This document shows positions 54,275 to 63,442 of a stretch of 64,000 bases of DNA, in pieces. The stretch is from Phaeoceros laevis. Its lineage: Eukaryota; Anthocerotophyta; Anthocerotopsida; Notothyladales. The position numbers and the translations under genes are program-made. How positions within the stretch are numbered: position 1 is the first letter of the stretch; each line of letters starts with the position of its first letter. The notes beneath the pieces are model-generated. The model saw only the letters and a program-made list of their open reading frames with translations. It did no database searches and was not told the DNA's origin. The DNA is taken from the NCBI GenBank assembly GCA_049999765.1, contig JBNGIQ010008312.1, positions 1 to 64,000 on the forward strand, in the 5' to 3' direction.

Positions 54275-56977
54275 ATGGGGATCCTCGTCAGTGCTAGCTC
54301 TCTGGGTACTATGATCCCTTTCCATGCATCGGTTGAAAAAGGTCTCACGTCGAAGCTGTCTTTTCCCATGATCATCAGAGTCATTTGGCACATTCATCGG
54401 CGGTTTTGGATGCCAACAGCTGGGGGGCAAGCCCACACTGCGGAGCTGGAGCGGCGTTTGATACCGGACAATAGCAGTGCAGTAGAGCGGCAACAGTTGT
54501 TGTGGAGGCAGTATTTCTTGGACTCCACATTGTGGTGGGACTGCAGGAAGAACAAGGAGACCGCCCGCTCTCCCGACTTCAGGCACAAGGAGTCCAAGGA
54601 GCCCCTATGGGTGAACAACTTCTACAAGCCTGACTGGGTGGATTCTCAGCTGACTGTGTTGGACAGGCGGATTGGACTGTGTGGTCAGGGTAGATCCAAC
54701 CCCTTTTTGCACCATAGTGCTGGCGCTCCGACGGCGCCAGAGTGCCAAGGCTACGCAACTGCTCAGGCGGTGAACGAACTGTGTGAGTATGGGCAGTTAA
54801 GTCGAGCAGTTGACGCTTTGAGTGACTTAGCGGACACACAAGGTTGTGTGTCCACTTCCCTCCTGTACAGAGTCATCCGGAGATGTGGGGCTGAGAAAAA
54901 TCTGGTGTTGGGACGACGACTGGATGATCTCACTGTCAAGCTTGGGTACGGATCCAATGCTTTTGTGGGGAACCATCTCTTGCGCATGTATGCATGTCAA
55001 GGCCGGTTACAGGAAGCAATGCAGGTGTTCACAAGGGTGACCACACCATCAGTCCACATGTGGTTTTCCATAATCTGTGCACAGACTGCATACGGGAGAC
55101 CTAATGAGGCCATACAGCTGTACAACGAGATGCGCAGGTCAAGTTTGGAGCCAAATACTAGTCACATCTTTGTCGCAGCCCTGCAAGCTTGTGCAAGAGC
55201 AGGAAATGTGGAATCTGGCAGGCAGGTGCACGCTGATGTGTTGGAGAGTGGAATTCAGCACGACTCTTTCGTTTGCAGCTGCCTGGTGGACATGTATGCA
55301 AAATGTGGGGAATTGGGAGATGCACGCAGGGTTTTTGACAGTATGACCCCAAGGAATGCAGTGACATGGAATGCCATGATCGCTGGGTATGCAAGGTGTG
55401 GCCAGTTGGAAGATGCACGCAAGCTGTTTGACAGTCTGGCCACAAGAGATGCGGTAACATGGACTGCTATGATAAATGGGTATGCTGAGCACGGGCTCGG
55501 TTCCCAGGCGCTTACATTGTATGCAAGGATGGAACAGGAAGGCTTGGTTTTAGCAAACCGTCTTACGTATGTTTGCCTCCTGAAAGCTTGTGCAAGTGCT
55601 GGTGCTGTACAGCAGGGCAGGCACTTGCATTCAGAGATAGTAAAAAGAGAACTACTTGAAGGTGACATAGTACTAGGCAATTGCCTCGTAAATATGTATG
55701 CCAAATGTGGCGAGTTGGAAGATGCACGCACAGTATTTGACAGTCTGGCCGCGAGGAATGCCGGAACATGGAATGCCATGATAAATGGGTATGCTGAGCA
55801 CGGGCTCGGTCCCCAGGCGCTTGCATTGTATGCAAGTATGGAGCAGGAAGGCCTGATTTTAGCAGACCGTGTTACGTATGTATGCCTCCTGAAGAGTTGT
55901 GCAAGTGCTGGTACTGTACAGCTGGGCAGGCAGCTTCATTCAGAGATCGTAAGAAGAGAACTACTGGAAGGTGACATAGTACTAGGCAATTGCCTGGTAA
56001 ATATGTATGCAAAATGTGGGCAGTTGGAAGATGCATGCAAAGCGTTTGACAGTCTATCCACAAGGGATGCGGTAACATGGACTGCCATGGTAAGTGCTTA
56101 CGGTACAAACAATGATGGCTACAATGCTACAGCCTGTTTCGAAGAGATGATGCTGGCTGGTGTTCAGCCTACTGACACCACATTTACTTGCCTTCTTGTA
56201 GCATGCAGTAATGCGGGGTTGGTTAGGGAGGGTCGAGAGTATTTTGATGCCATGGTGAAACAGCATGGCCTCAACCCGACAGCTGAGCATTATAATTGCA
56301 TGGTTGATCTTCTTGGGCGGGCAGGCCATTTAGGTGAGGCAGAGATGATGCTGAAATCAGCTGGGTGCAATGCTGTTGGGTTGACATCATTGCTGAATGC
56401 CTGCAAGAGTCATGGGGATATAGAGCGGGGAACACGGTGTTTTGAAAGTCTTGTAGGGCTGGATCCTCTGTATGCCGGTGCATATGTGCTCATGGCCAAT
56501 ATGTACGCAGATGCAGATAGGTGGGAGGATGTAGATAGAATTGAGAGGTTGAGGAAGCTGGCAGGAGCTAACAAGAAACCTGCAGTGGCAGGCATTGAGG
56601 TGAACAAGCTGGTGCACACATTTGTTGTGGGGGATGAAAGGAATGACATTTTATGCAAGGTTCGGAGCACATATGAACGTTTGAAGGAGGAAGGCAACCA
56701 TGTACCACAGACCAAGCTGGTGTTGGAGCCAGTGTCTGAGAAGGAGAAGGAAGATCAACTGTGTGGGCATGCTGAGAAGCTAGCTTTGGCGTTTGGTCTC
56801 TTGAACACTCCCGATGGCACACCTCTGCTGGTAACCAAAAACCTGCGGATGTGCAGGGACTGCCACTCTTCCACCGAGATTATGTCAAGGGTTGAAAGGA
56901 GGAACATCATTGTAAGGGACGCATACTGTGTGCATCGATTCGAGGCAGGGTCCTGTAGCTGTAAGGGTCGACATTGA
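54275..56977 (+). CDS. PPR-I: OSB-type PDF motif fused to a PLS-class PPR protein with DYW:KP deaminase
   Basis: 900 aa in one uninterrupted frame, ATG at 54275. Residues about 75-130 carry LLWRQYFLDSTLWWDCRKNK, SPDFRHK, LW and PDWVDSQLTVLDRRI. This is the order and spacing of the PDF motif, the single-stranded-DNA-binding element of plant organellar single-stranded DNA-binding (OSB) proteins (W..xF..P..WWDxRKNK...PDFxHK...LW...PxWV..QL..LD.R). PPR blocks follow from about residue 160: five MYAKCGELEDA-type S motifs, two in a recent 309-bp tandem duplication (55472-56089). Then E1/E2 (HYNCMVDLLGRAGHL) and PG box NKKPAVAGIEV (KP signature). The deaminase has CGHAEKLALAFGL, NLRMCRDCHSS and VHRFEAGSCSC, ending KGRH. 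No intron fits between the PDF and PPR parts. Expected role: U-to-C editing factor, with an added nucleic-acid-binding module of unknown purpose. Confidence 0.92.
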   Translation: MGILVSASSLGTMIPFHASVEKGLTSKLSFPMIIRVIWHIHRRFWMPTAGGQAHTAELERRLIPDNSSAVERQQLLWRQYFLDSTLWWDCRKNKETARSPDFRHKESKEPLWVNNFYKPDWVDSQLTVLDRRIGLCGQGRSNPFLHHSAGAPTAPECQGYATAQAVNELCEYGQLSRAVDALSDLADTQGCVSTSLLYRVIRRCGAEKNLVLGRRLDDLTVKLGYGSNAFVGNHLLRMYACQGRLQEAMQVFTRVTTPSVHMWFSIICAQTAYGRPNEAIQLYNEMRRSSLEPNTSHIFVAALQACARAGNVESGRQVHADVLESGIQHDSFVCSCLVDMYAKCGELGDARRVFDSMTPRNAVTWNAMIAGYARCGQLEDARKLFDSLATRDAVTWTAMINGYAEHGLGSQALTLYARMEQEGLVLANRLTYVCLLKACASAGAVQQGRHLHSEIVKRELLEGDIVLGNCLVNMYAKCGELEDARTVFDSLAARNAGTWNAMINGYAEHGLGPQALALYASMEQEGLILADRVTYVCLLKSCASAGTVQLGRQLHSEIVRRELLEGDIVLGNCLVNMYAKCGQLEDACKAFDSLSTRDAVTWTAMVSAYGTNNDGYNATACFEEMMLAGVQPTDTTFTCLLVACSNAGLVREGREYFDAMVKQHGLNPTAEHYNCMVDLLGRAGHLGEAEMMLKSAGCNAVGLTSLLNACKSHGDIERGTRCFESLVGLDPLYAGAYVLMANMYADADRWEDVDRIERLRKLAGANKKPAVAGIEVNKLVHTFVVGDERNDILCKVRSTYERLKEEGNHVPQTKLVLEPVSEKEKEDQLCGHAEKLALAFGLLNTPDGTPLLVTKNLRMCRDCHSSTEIMSRVERRNIIVRDAYCVHRFEAGSCSCKGRH

Positions 56978-57630
56978 GCGACAAAACAGTTTGCCAACTG
57001 AGGCAATTCCACCGCATCCGTCATCATTTAGTAAGAAACTTCGGGAGAGCATTGGAGGTTCACCGTGTATTGGTGACGATACCAAGGGCGCAGGTTTGAT
57101 TTGATTTATTTCTAGTGTTACTAACTAAAGGCCACACCCGCAGCAAATGTAAGGTTAGAACTTCAGTCCCCACTCAGCCCTGTGAACACCTGATAGCCTC
57201 GGAGCCCTCCGAGGAGCGCTATGAGACGGTGTGGGGGGCCTTCAACAACCGACGAAATTAGGTCAGAAGTTCAGGCCGCCTCAGCAGTGATCAGTTAGCT
57301 CGTAAATGGGAATTTCGGACGAAAGTGGTTGGAGACAGTCCGGGGTCTTATTAGCGATCATGTTTAGAGCGGGCCAACAAGTCAATTGGCCTGGTAGAGA
57401 CCCTTGACCCCCTAACAGGAGCAGATTCTGGCGGCATACTCTCTACCCGAGGTCCTCATCCCTTGCTGACTTCCTCACGATGCTGGCCAGTTGGTTGCAG
57501 GTTAGGTGAACGTGAACTTTAAAGAATCTCAGAACAAACTTTTCTGGAGGAGGGCATTCGGAAGGATGTATTGTGGAGGACCACTTGGCCCTAGTCATCA
57601 CCAGACGGAGCAAGGTGCCGAAGTGCTGGT
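56978..57630. other. Intergenic stretch, no recognised gene
   Basis: Between PPR-I and the B-lectin gene. Only short frames; a GATTTGATTTATTT tract near 57096. Confidence 0.5.
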
Positions 57631-58092
57631 ATGGCACTCCTGTTTCTTCTGTTGCTTCTTACGGCTACCGGTTGCCTCAGTACTGGTGAGGACAGGGCTT
57701 TCTTGGAAGGAGGCCAGTCACTGGAGCCCTACCAGCACCTTGATTCGGGCGTTTATCAGTTTCAGATGGAATCCAATAGTTGCACGCTGAGATTGTGGAA
57801 GGCCTACATGTATGGAATCGTGTGGCAATCTACCGGCGGCGCACCTGTGAGTCCTCAGGACGTATCGGTGTGCAAGCTGACGTTGCATAAAAATGGCAAT
57901 CTGGTGATATCCAGTCCCAGTAACCCCGTCATTTGGCAGTCCAACGCCGCCTACCCTGTGGACGTGTATTGCAGACTCGAATTGAAAAATGTGATGGATA
58001 CATGGGGGACGGCTGCAGTTTTTTGTTCTCCTTATGCATATGTGCCTTTGTGGAGCATTGGAATTCCTCTATGGAGTACTGGAGTCTGGTAG
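57631..58092 (+). CDS. Secreted bulb-type (B-) lectin domain protein
   Basis: 153 aa, single exon. Signal peptide MALLFLLLLLTATGCLS, then a monocot-mannose-lectin-like fold: GQSLEPYQHLDSGVYQFQME, C.LRLW, IVWQSTGG, KLTLHKNGNLVISS, VIWQSN and a third sheet from CRLELKN. The QxDxNxVxY sugar-binding signature is only partly kept (the second site reads LTLHKNGNLVI), so mannose binding is doubtful. It has six or more Cys in the mature part. It lacks transmembrane and kinase parts. The piggyBac-like element begins 68 bp after its stop, probably in its 3' UTR. Confidence 0.8.
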   Translation: MALLFLLLLLTATGCLSTGEDRAFLEGGQSLEPYQHLDSGVYQFQMESNSCTLRLWKAYMYGIVWQSTGGAPVSPQDVSVCKLTLHKNGNLVISSPSNPVIWQSNAAYPVDVYCRLELKNVMDTWGTAAVFCSPYAYVPLWSIGIPLWSTGVW

Positions 58093-58191
58093 CTAGCCTG
58101 TTCCGAACAATCGTCTGATCTATCTGCTAGATAATAATGTCTACCATGTTTGGAAACAGTTAACCCTTTTTCGTCCGGCAGTCGGAGAGTC

Positions 58192-58259
58192 CAAAAAGGG
58201 CCTCCATTGCAGGTCACGCGTAGGTCAAATCCCAAAAAGGGCCTCCATTGCAGGTCACG
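58192..58259. repeat. Tandem repeat (period about 42 bp) abutting the gap
   Basis: CAAAAAGGGCCTCCATTGCA occurs at about 58190 and 58232, immediately left of the N gap. The array probably continues into the gap, which would explain the assembly break. Confidence 0.85.
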
Positions 58260-58261
58260 GC

Positions 58262-58361
58262 NNNNNNNNNNNNNNNNNNNNNNNNNNNNNNNNNNNNNNN
58301 NNNNNNNNNNNNNNNNNNNNNNNNNNNNNNNNNNNNNNNNNNNNNNNNNNNNNNNNNNNNN
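58262..58361. other. Assembly gap of 100 N
   Basis: Placeholder-length gap inside the piggyBac-like element. Confidence 0.99.
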
Positions 58362-59413
58362 GCAGTCAGGCCATGGTTTACGCCGAGTTAGGGGTGTCAG
58401 GGAACTCAAGGCTGGGCTGGATTCGTAGGGCCGCTCAAATCCACAATTCCTTCTTTCCGTCCTTGCAGGCGGGACAGCGCGGCCGTTGCATGCGCAGAAT
58501 TGACGAATGCCTGCTTTCTGTTGCTGGATTTTATGTATGCGGGAGGTCTTGGCATTGACGATTCTCTTCCAATTTGGCGCTTGCGAACAACAGGAGGAGA
58601 GCCGGGCTCACACATTTCAGGCTCCCAGACCTCCCTCACCAAAGTGCCCCACGAGTTGCTCCAGCTATGTTTCGCGAGCCGGAATCCCGACACGGCCGGT
58701 TCTGTCGGGGTTCCGGTGACGGAGCGGGCTGCAGCAGGTTAGATTACAAATTTTTCTGACTTTGAGGAGCATTTTGATCATCATAAATAATTCCATTCCA
58801 TGCAAATGTGGTACGGTTCGATAGAGGAGAATGCGGGACACATTTCTATACAAAGCTGTTGTCATGTGGATCCGAAATTCATAAGATATGCCATCCCAAA
58901 GTCCAAATCGTCCAATATCTGTACTGCCGGACGAAAAAGGGTTAATTGGAGCCTTCGATGATGTTGTAGTGGTAATTCCCAGATTTTGTCGAACTTGGTT
59001 AATTCAAACTTAGTAGCAGGCTCGATGTAGTTGCCACTGAGAATGGCCCCTAGCGCTCGAGCAGCAACCTTGGAAAATGTGTATCCCAATTGATAAACAA
59101 TATTAATTATAAGATTCATAACAGTTACTAGTTACACTGCATTTGTAAGCTCTTGTCTTCTTGTGAATGGAGTCAAAGCAGGTTAGCACATTTACCAAGT
59201 ATACATGGCATTAGCAACGTACAAGATAAAGACTCGTCCATGGAAGATGACCTAGCACACACGTACCATTTCCACATCTTCGATGGGTTCACGGGTGCTT
59301 GGCTAAGTTACCTATAAGCATGGGAAGAAGCCGTCAATGAGAAATGTCCTTTGGAGATCAGTACACTGTAGAATTCGGTCCACAAGCGTGGGTGTGGGAG
59401 TCTTGGACTTGCG

Positions 59414-59888
59414 TCATTTCCTAGGCCGCTTCCCCGCTGCAGCCTTGTTGCCCACATCATTCAATATGGCTAGCGGAGAATACCCAGTGTTGGGGTCAGC
59501 ACGTCTTTCCTCATAGCATAGGTTCAAGAGAAGCATGAGATGAATAAGTTGGTCTGCTGTCACAACATTTGAGTCCATGCCCGAGACACTTTTCACCGCT
59601 TCCTGTAACAACCGATTGTGATACCTTCTGGTGATGAATCCATTGACAGATCTCTCTTGTCACTAGCTTGGAGAAACATGCAAAGAAATGAAGGCGGCCT
59701 TGCCCTTCACATGAGAAGATGTCAATAAGTTGACCCAGCACGCCATGGCCAAACCACCTAGGTTGGGTGACGATGAAATTGAGATTATCGAGATCCCTAG
59801 AGTTGTGCCAATACACAACTACTGGTTTCCGCTCTTTGTCCTTATTCGTGTGGGTGTTGACAACTTCCTTCTTCTGCATTGCAGCCAA
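59414..59888 (-). pseudogene. COR-domain fragment of a plant ROCO protein
   Basis: Minus strand from 59888: PVVVYWHNSRDLDNLNFIV, then PRWFGHGVLGQLIDIF, then in the next frame GFITRRYHNRLLQEAVKSVS, VVTADQLIHLMLLLNLCYEE. This is the C-terminal-of-Roc pattern (DLDFV..PRWF...LG.L, GF..R..L..LL..S, V.A.QLI.LM..L.LCYE). The frame change near 59655 breaks it. Further left, ALGAILSGNYIEPATKFELT (58980-59060) may belong to the same gene. It lies on the opposite strand to the LRR and Roc parts to the right. Confidence 0.7.
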
Positions 59889-59962
59889 CTTTACCTTAGC
59901 TTAGAAAACTTGACTTAGAGCAAATACTTGCAAACTTGGATATGGAGATTATAGGATGACAT

Positions 59963-60345
59963 TGTGACTCACATTGAAAAATCTTCAAAACTTGGGTGCA
60001 TATGACAGGCGAGGCAGGGGAGTTGCCTCAAGGGAGTTGATGGCTTCCATGATTTCCTCTAACCAGTCACTTGAGAAGCTTGATTTGTCAGAGGCACCCT
60101 CCTCGGCCCTAGAATGGGCTACTATCATCCTCCCAGTGCTCACTTGGCGGCAACAAGACGCTCACATCTATCCAATTGTGGGGCTGCAAAGGACGGGAAG
60201 CAAGTGGAGGCTGCTTACTTTGACCTCCTTTGGATCAACAGTACGATCCAAACACTAAAATTGGGTGGGACTCCACTTTCAAAAGTTGGCAAAAATGAGG
60301 GCCCGGAGTACAGGACGAGCTTCGGCGCAAAAAAGATTTCAGGAT
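59963..60345 (+). pseudogene. LRR fragment of a ROCO protein
   Basis: ELMASMISSNQSLEKLDLSE fits an LRR of the N-terminal part of plant ROCO proteins. The sense continues in another frame as LLWINSTIQTLKLGG. The frameshift between them marks it as broken, or as exons I cannot place. Confidence 0.55.
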
Positions 60346-60559
60346 AGCTTTGTCTACTCTGCCTCAGGGCAAGCCCAAATCCTGGCGACTTATTCTCTGT
60401 GGAAATGCATACGCTGTTAAGTCACATCACATGTACATGGTTTACTTGTAGTATAATACTTAGTGACTCATTTTTGAGTGCCGCTGGTTATATATAGCAT
60501 TTATCATATTAATACGCTTTAAGGCTAAATCTAGAGAGCTGTTTGATGCGATCCGCAGG

Positions 60560-61250
60560 CAAATCCACTCTTGTTCAATTGATGAAACATGTCATGCAAA
60601 GTAGTGGCATCAATTGCCCACATGCTTCCGAGAGCAACCCTTGGGAAGATTGGTGTGTGGCCAAATCCTCACATTATAGAGGACTTCACAAGGGAATCCA
60701 AAGCATAGAAATTCATTTCCTTAAGGACAATGAAGATCTCCAGCTCTCTATGTGGGATCTTGCTGGCAGGAGGGAATTTCATGCTCTCCATGATATCATA
60801 TTTCCAAGTGGGGGCAGTGCCGCATTTTTATTTATGCTAACTTTCAATCCCATTATGAGCCCAGGAGATGATGGAGCATGTGAGGTGAAGGTGGAGACTC
60901 AATTAGAGGATGAGCTACTTTATTGGTTACTTCTCATTGCTTCCGACTACAAGCTAGGCGGAGTTGCACCATCTGTCGTGGTTGTCATCACCAACAAGGA
61001 TACTAGGTTGACGAAAAAAATCATTCACTCATGTGGATTCATGGTTGAATGGTGCACAAGACATTATCAATTTGGCGGCCTAGTCAATGTGGGATCACAA
61101 CCTGTGACCTTGGCTAGACAAGATCCCGAGCTGAAAAATTGTGTTATTGGCGGCCAAGCAGCGGGCCCCAGGGCCTCCCCTGAATCTCACATGCACTCAT
61201 CATTTTCACAAGTGCTAGTTGAATTTCCAATTCTGTATCTTGTGTTTCTT
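60560..61250 (+). pseudogene. Roc GTPase domain fragment of a ROCO protein
   Basis: The frame opens after an acceptor (GATCCGCAG) that splits the P-loop: GKSTLVQLMKHVM follows. Next come LSMWDLAGRREFHALHD (G3, DxxG) and VVVVITNKDTRL (G4-like, NKxD variant TNKD). These are Ras-of-complex motifs in the right order. Downstream the sense fades after about 61140 and no COR follows on this strand. It could still be transcribed; as it stands the gene lacks a contiguous COR. Confidence 0.65.
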
Positions 61251-61459
61251 CGAATTCGGATTCTAGATCTTCCATGGTGCAGACCTGTGTGTGGCCTCCT
61301 CCTGCAAATGCAACACAACGCATCCCTCCTGCTGATAGGCTAAGCTTGCTTGGCCGACTGCGAGGAGCAGGCTATACGGATGGAACGTTCCGAAGACGAA
61401 AGGAAAGGCTGAAACTACTCAAAAAGCCACTAAAATCAAGAGAGAAGCACAAATCTTGA

Positions 61460-62054
61460 GCTATTTTCAGCAAAGTCTGCTGGCAAAAACGTTAGGCCAT
61501 GCACACTATTGTTTTTTTTGTGAAAAAATAACACAACTTATATGGAAAAGAATCAAAAGATTACAAAATTTTAAACCTAATTTCTCATCACTCATTAACA
61601 CAAGACCTATTCGTTACCACACCGACAGCCTAGCTAGCCTTAGCCACCTAGGCTACCCCGCCAAGCTAGCCTTAGCCACCCAGGCTACCCCGCCAAGCAC
61701 AGTGGAGTGGTTGTAGTTCAACATAACTTCAATTGTTGAGCCATTGTAGCTGCAGGCGTATGTGAGCAGTTCATGAATTAATTGATGTGTAGGTTGGGCT
61801 GTTGGTGGCAGGGACCTTGCCAGCGTGGGGGGCGAGGGATATCACTCGCGCCACACCCCCTATACATTCATGTCTCTAGAGCTGAGGATCTCACGAGTCG
61901 TGAAAAGTGAAAACTAACCCAATTTAGCGGAAAACTAGCCGTCTTAATTATTTGGATTTAACGGTTTGCCCGGTTCCTTTTCAACCAAGGTTATGCCTCT
62001 CATCCAGATTTGTTCACTTCAATGTAAAGGATCGAGACTAAGCAAACTAGAACA
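61460..62054. other. Repeat-like intergenic stretch
   Basis: No gene. A tandem duplication of about 33 bp (AGCCTTAGCCACC.AGGCTA units at 61640 and 61672) and an A/T-rich tract at 61509-61590 are present. Confidence 0.5.
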
Positions 62055-62064
62055 CTATATAAGG
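62055..62064 (+). promoter_or_regulatory. TATA box candidate for the 62492 gene
   Basis: CTATATAAGG on the plus strand, about 430 nt upstream of the ATG at 62492. It is a classical plant TATA box, with a long implied leader. Confidence 0.45.
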
Positions 62065-62491
62065 ATGGCCTTGGCCACCTATCTCATACTGTCTCTTGTG
62101 GTACTACAACCCGACTGCAAGGTACCCTTTGGGTGGGTGAAACTAGTTTTGGAGCTCAAGCTACAATGTAATTACAAGTTCGTGTTTTGTTGCGGTATCC
62201 CTTTTGCCTTATTTCAATTTTTGGTGGATGCACTCTCCCTCCGCAAGCGCTTGCACCTTGCACATGCGCACAGCGCTTGCTAAGTAACGTTGCTAAATAA
62301 GCGCGTCCATCACGTAAAGTACTTTGGTTTCTTTGGAAAACCTGCAACTTGCATCTTATTCTTTGCTTGTCTCTTGGAACCCTAAACCACTTCAGTTTTG
62401 TGACAATTAGTTTTAGAGGGATACCGGCGATCCCACCGGGTGGAAACATCACAGCACAGCACGATCACATATCCCTCACGAGAACAAAGTC

Positions 62492-63442
62492 ATGGAGGAA
62501 ATCCAAGGTGGACGACGGTCTCCACAGCCTAAACACGACCCCTGGAATTCTTCCTACGAGGAATGTGTCAGCAAAATTAAGGATAATGCCTTCTGGATCA
62601 ATTTCATCGGCACAGAAGTGAAGCATTCGACCACCATTTCCGTTCGCCATTCTAAGCAAGCTAACTGGGTGAAAAAGTTGAAAGCTTTTCAATCTGAAGG
62701 GGACCTTCCACCTATTCTAAAAAGGATCAAACCCCCCAAGATTCAGCTTGCCCAGCATGCTCACCTGTCGGTGGAAGAAAATGACTCTTTCAATGCGTCA
62801 ATAAAGGCACACCACGACACCTTCCTCAAGACTGTGCTCGATGACCTCGTTGCCAGGGAACAAGAAGTGCTCCCCAGCCTCACCAAAGAAGTTGAAGGGC
62901 ATACTGCTCAGTTCGAGACACACCTCGAGAGTGTGTTCCAGAACTGGGGCCGTGTCTACATCCGATTCGGCACCGACGCTGATTGGGCGAGTTATGTCAC
63001 AGCACACCTCCCCATCCTCCGGCAGTGGTATGCTTCCCAGTTTCACGCCTGGCAATTTGAACATGCCCGCAAAATGGCAGATGCCACCGCAGCCGAGGAG
63101 GCTAGACGCGTGGCTAAAGATCTAGCCGCGGCTAAAGCCCAGGAAATCCATGTCGACAAAATCCTCAAAGAGGGGATACGCGCCCAAGTCCAGGACTTCG
63201 TGAGGCAACTTGAGACCGAGATGGACCAGCGCTTGGTCCAACGCTTGGGTTCAACTTCGCGACCCAAGCGCGACGGCCGCCATCGCGCTCCTTCTCTTCC
63301 ACAGCAGCCCAACGCCAAGATGCAGAAGACCGGACCTACTCGACAGCAGCTGCAGCAGCACAGCTCGCCACCACAGCAAACGAACCGGCAGCAGCAAAAG
63401 CGACCTTACAAGGGCCTGCGAACTAGCAACCTACATTTTTAG
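62492..63442 (+). CDS. Unrecognised 316-aa protein: helical/coiled-coil centre, Q-rich basic tail
   Basis: ATG at 62492, single exon. N-terminal half: SYEECVSKIKDNAFWINFIG, VSVRHSKQANWVKKL-like basic patch, then long amphipathic helices (THLESVFQNWGRVYIRF, ARKMADATAAEEARRVAKDL). The last 70 residues are rich in Gln, Pro, Arg and Lys. There is no signal peptide or membrane span. Composition (helical N-terminus, basic Q-rich tail) would suit a nucleic-acid-binding structural protein, including a transposon-encoded gag-like ORF1, but I see no zinc knuckle and no neighbouring polymerase. Function unknown. Confidence 0.6.
   Translation: MEEIQGGRRSPQPKHDPWNSSYEECVSKIKDNAFWINFIGTEVKHSTTISVRHSKQANWVKKLKAFQSEGDLPPILKRIKPPKIQLAQHAHLSVEENDSFNASIKAHHDTFLKTVLDDLVAREQEVLPSLTKEVEGHTAQFETHLESVFQNWGRVYIRFGTDADWASYVTAHLPILRQWYASQFHAWQFEHARKMADATAAEEARRVAKDLAAAKAQEIHVDKILKEGIRAQVQDFVRQLETEMDQRLVQRLGSTSRPKRDGRHRAPSLPQQPNAKMQKTGPTRQQLQQHSSPPQQTNRQQQKRPYKGLRTSNLHF

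Larger units (their letters stand above)
58164..58941. mobile_element. TTAA-flanked, piggyBac-like non-autonomous element
   Basis: Perfect 19-bp terminal inverted repeats: CCCTTTTTCGTCCGGCAGT at 58164-58182 and its exact reverse complement at 58923-58941. Each end is flanked by TTAA (58160-58163 and 58942-58945). TTAA target duplication and CCC...GGG ends are the hallmarks of the piggyBac superfamily. About 680 bp are visible besides a 100-N gap; no transposase is seen. Confidence 0.8.
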
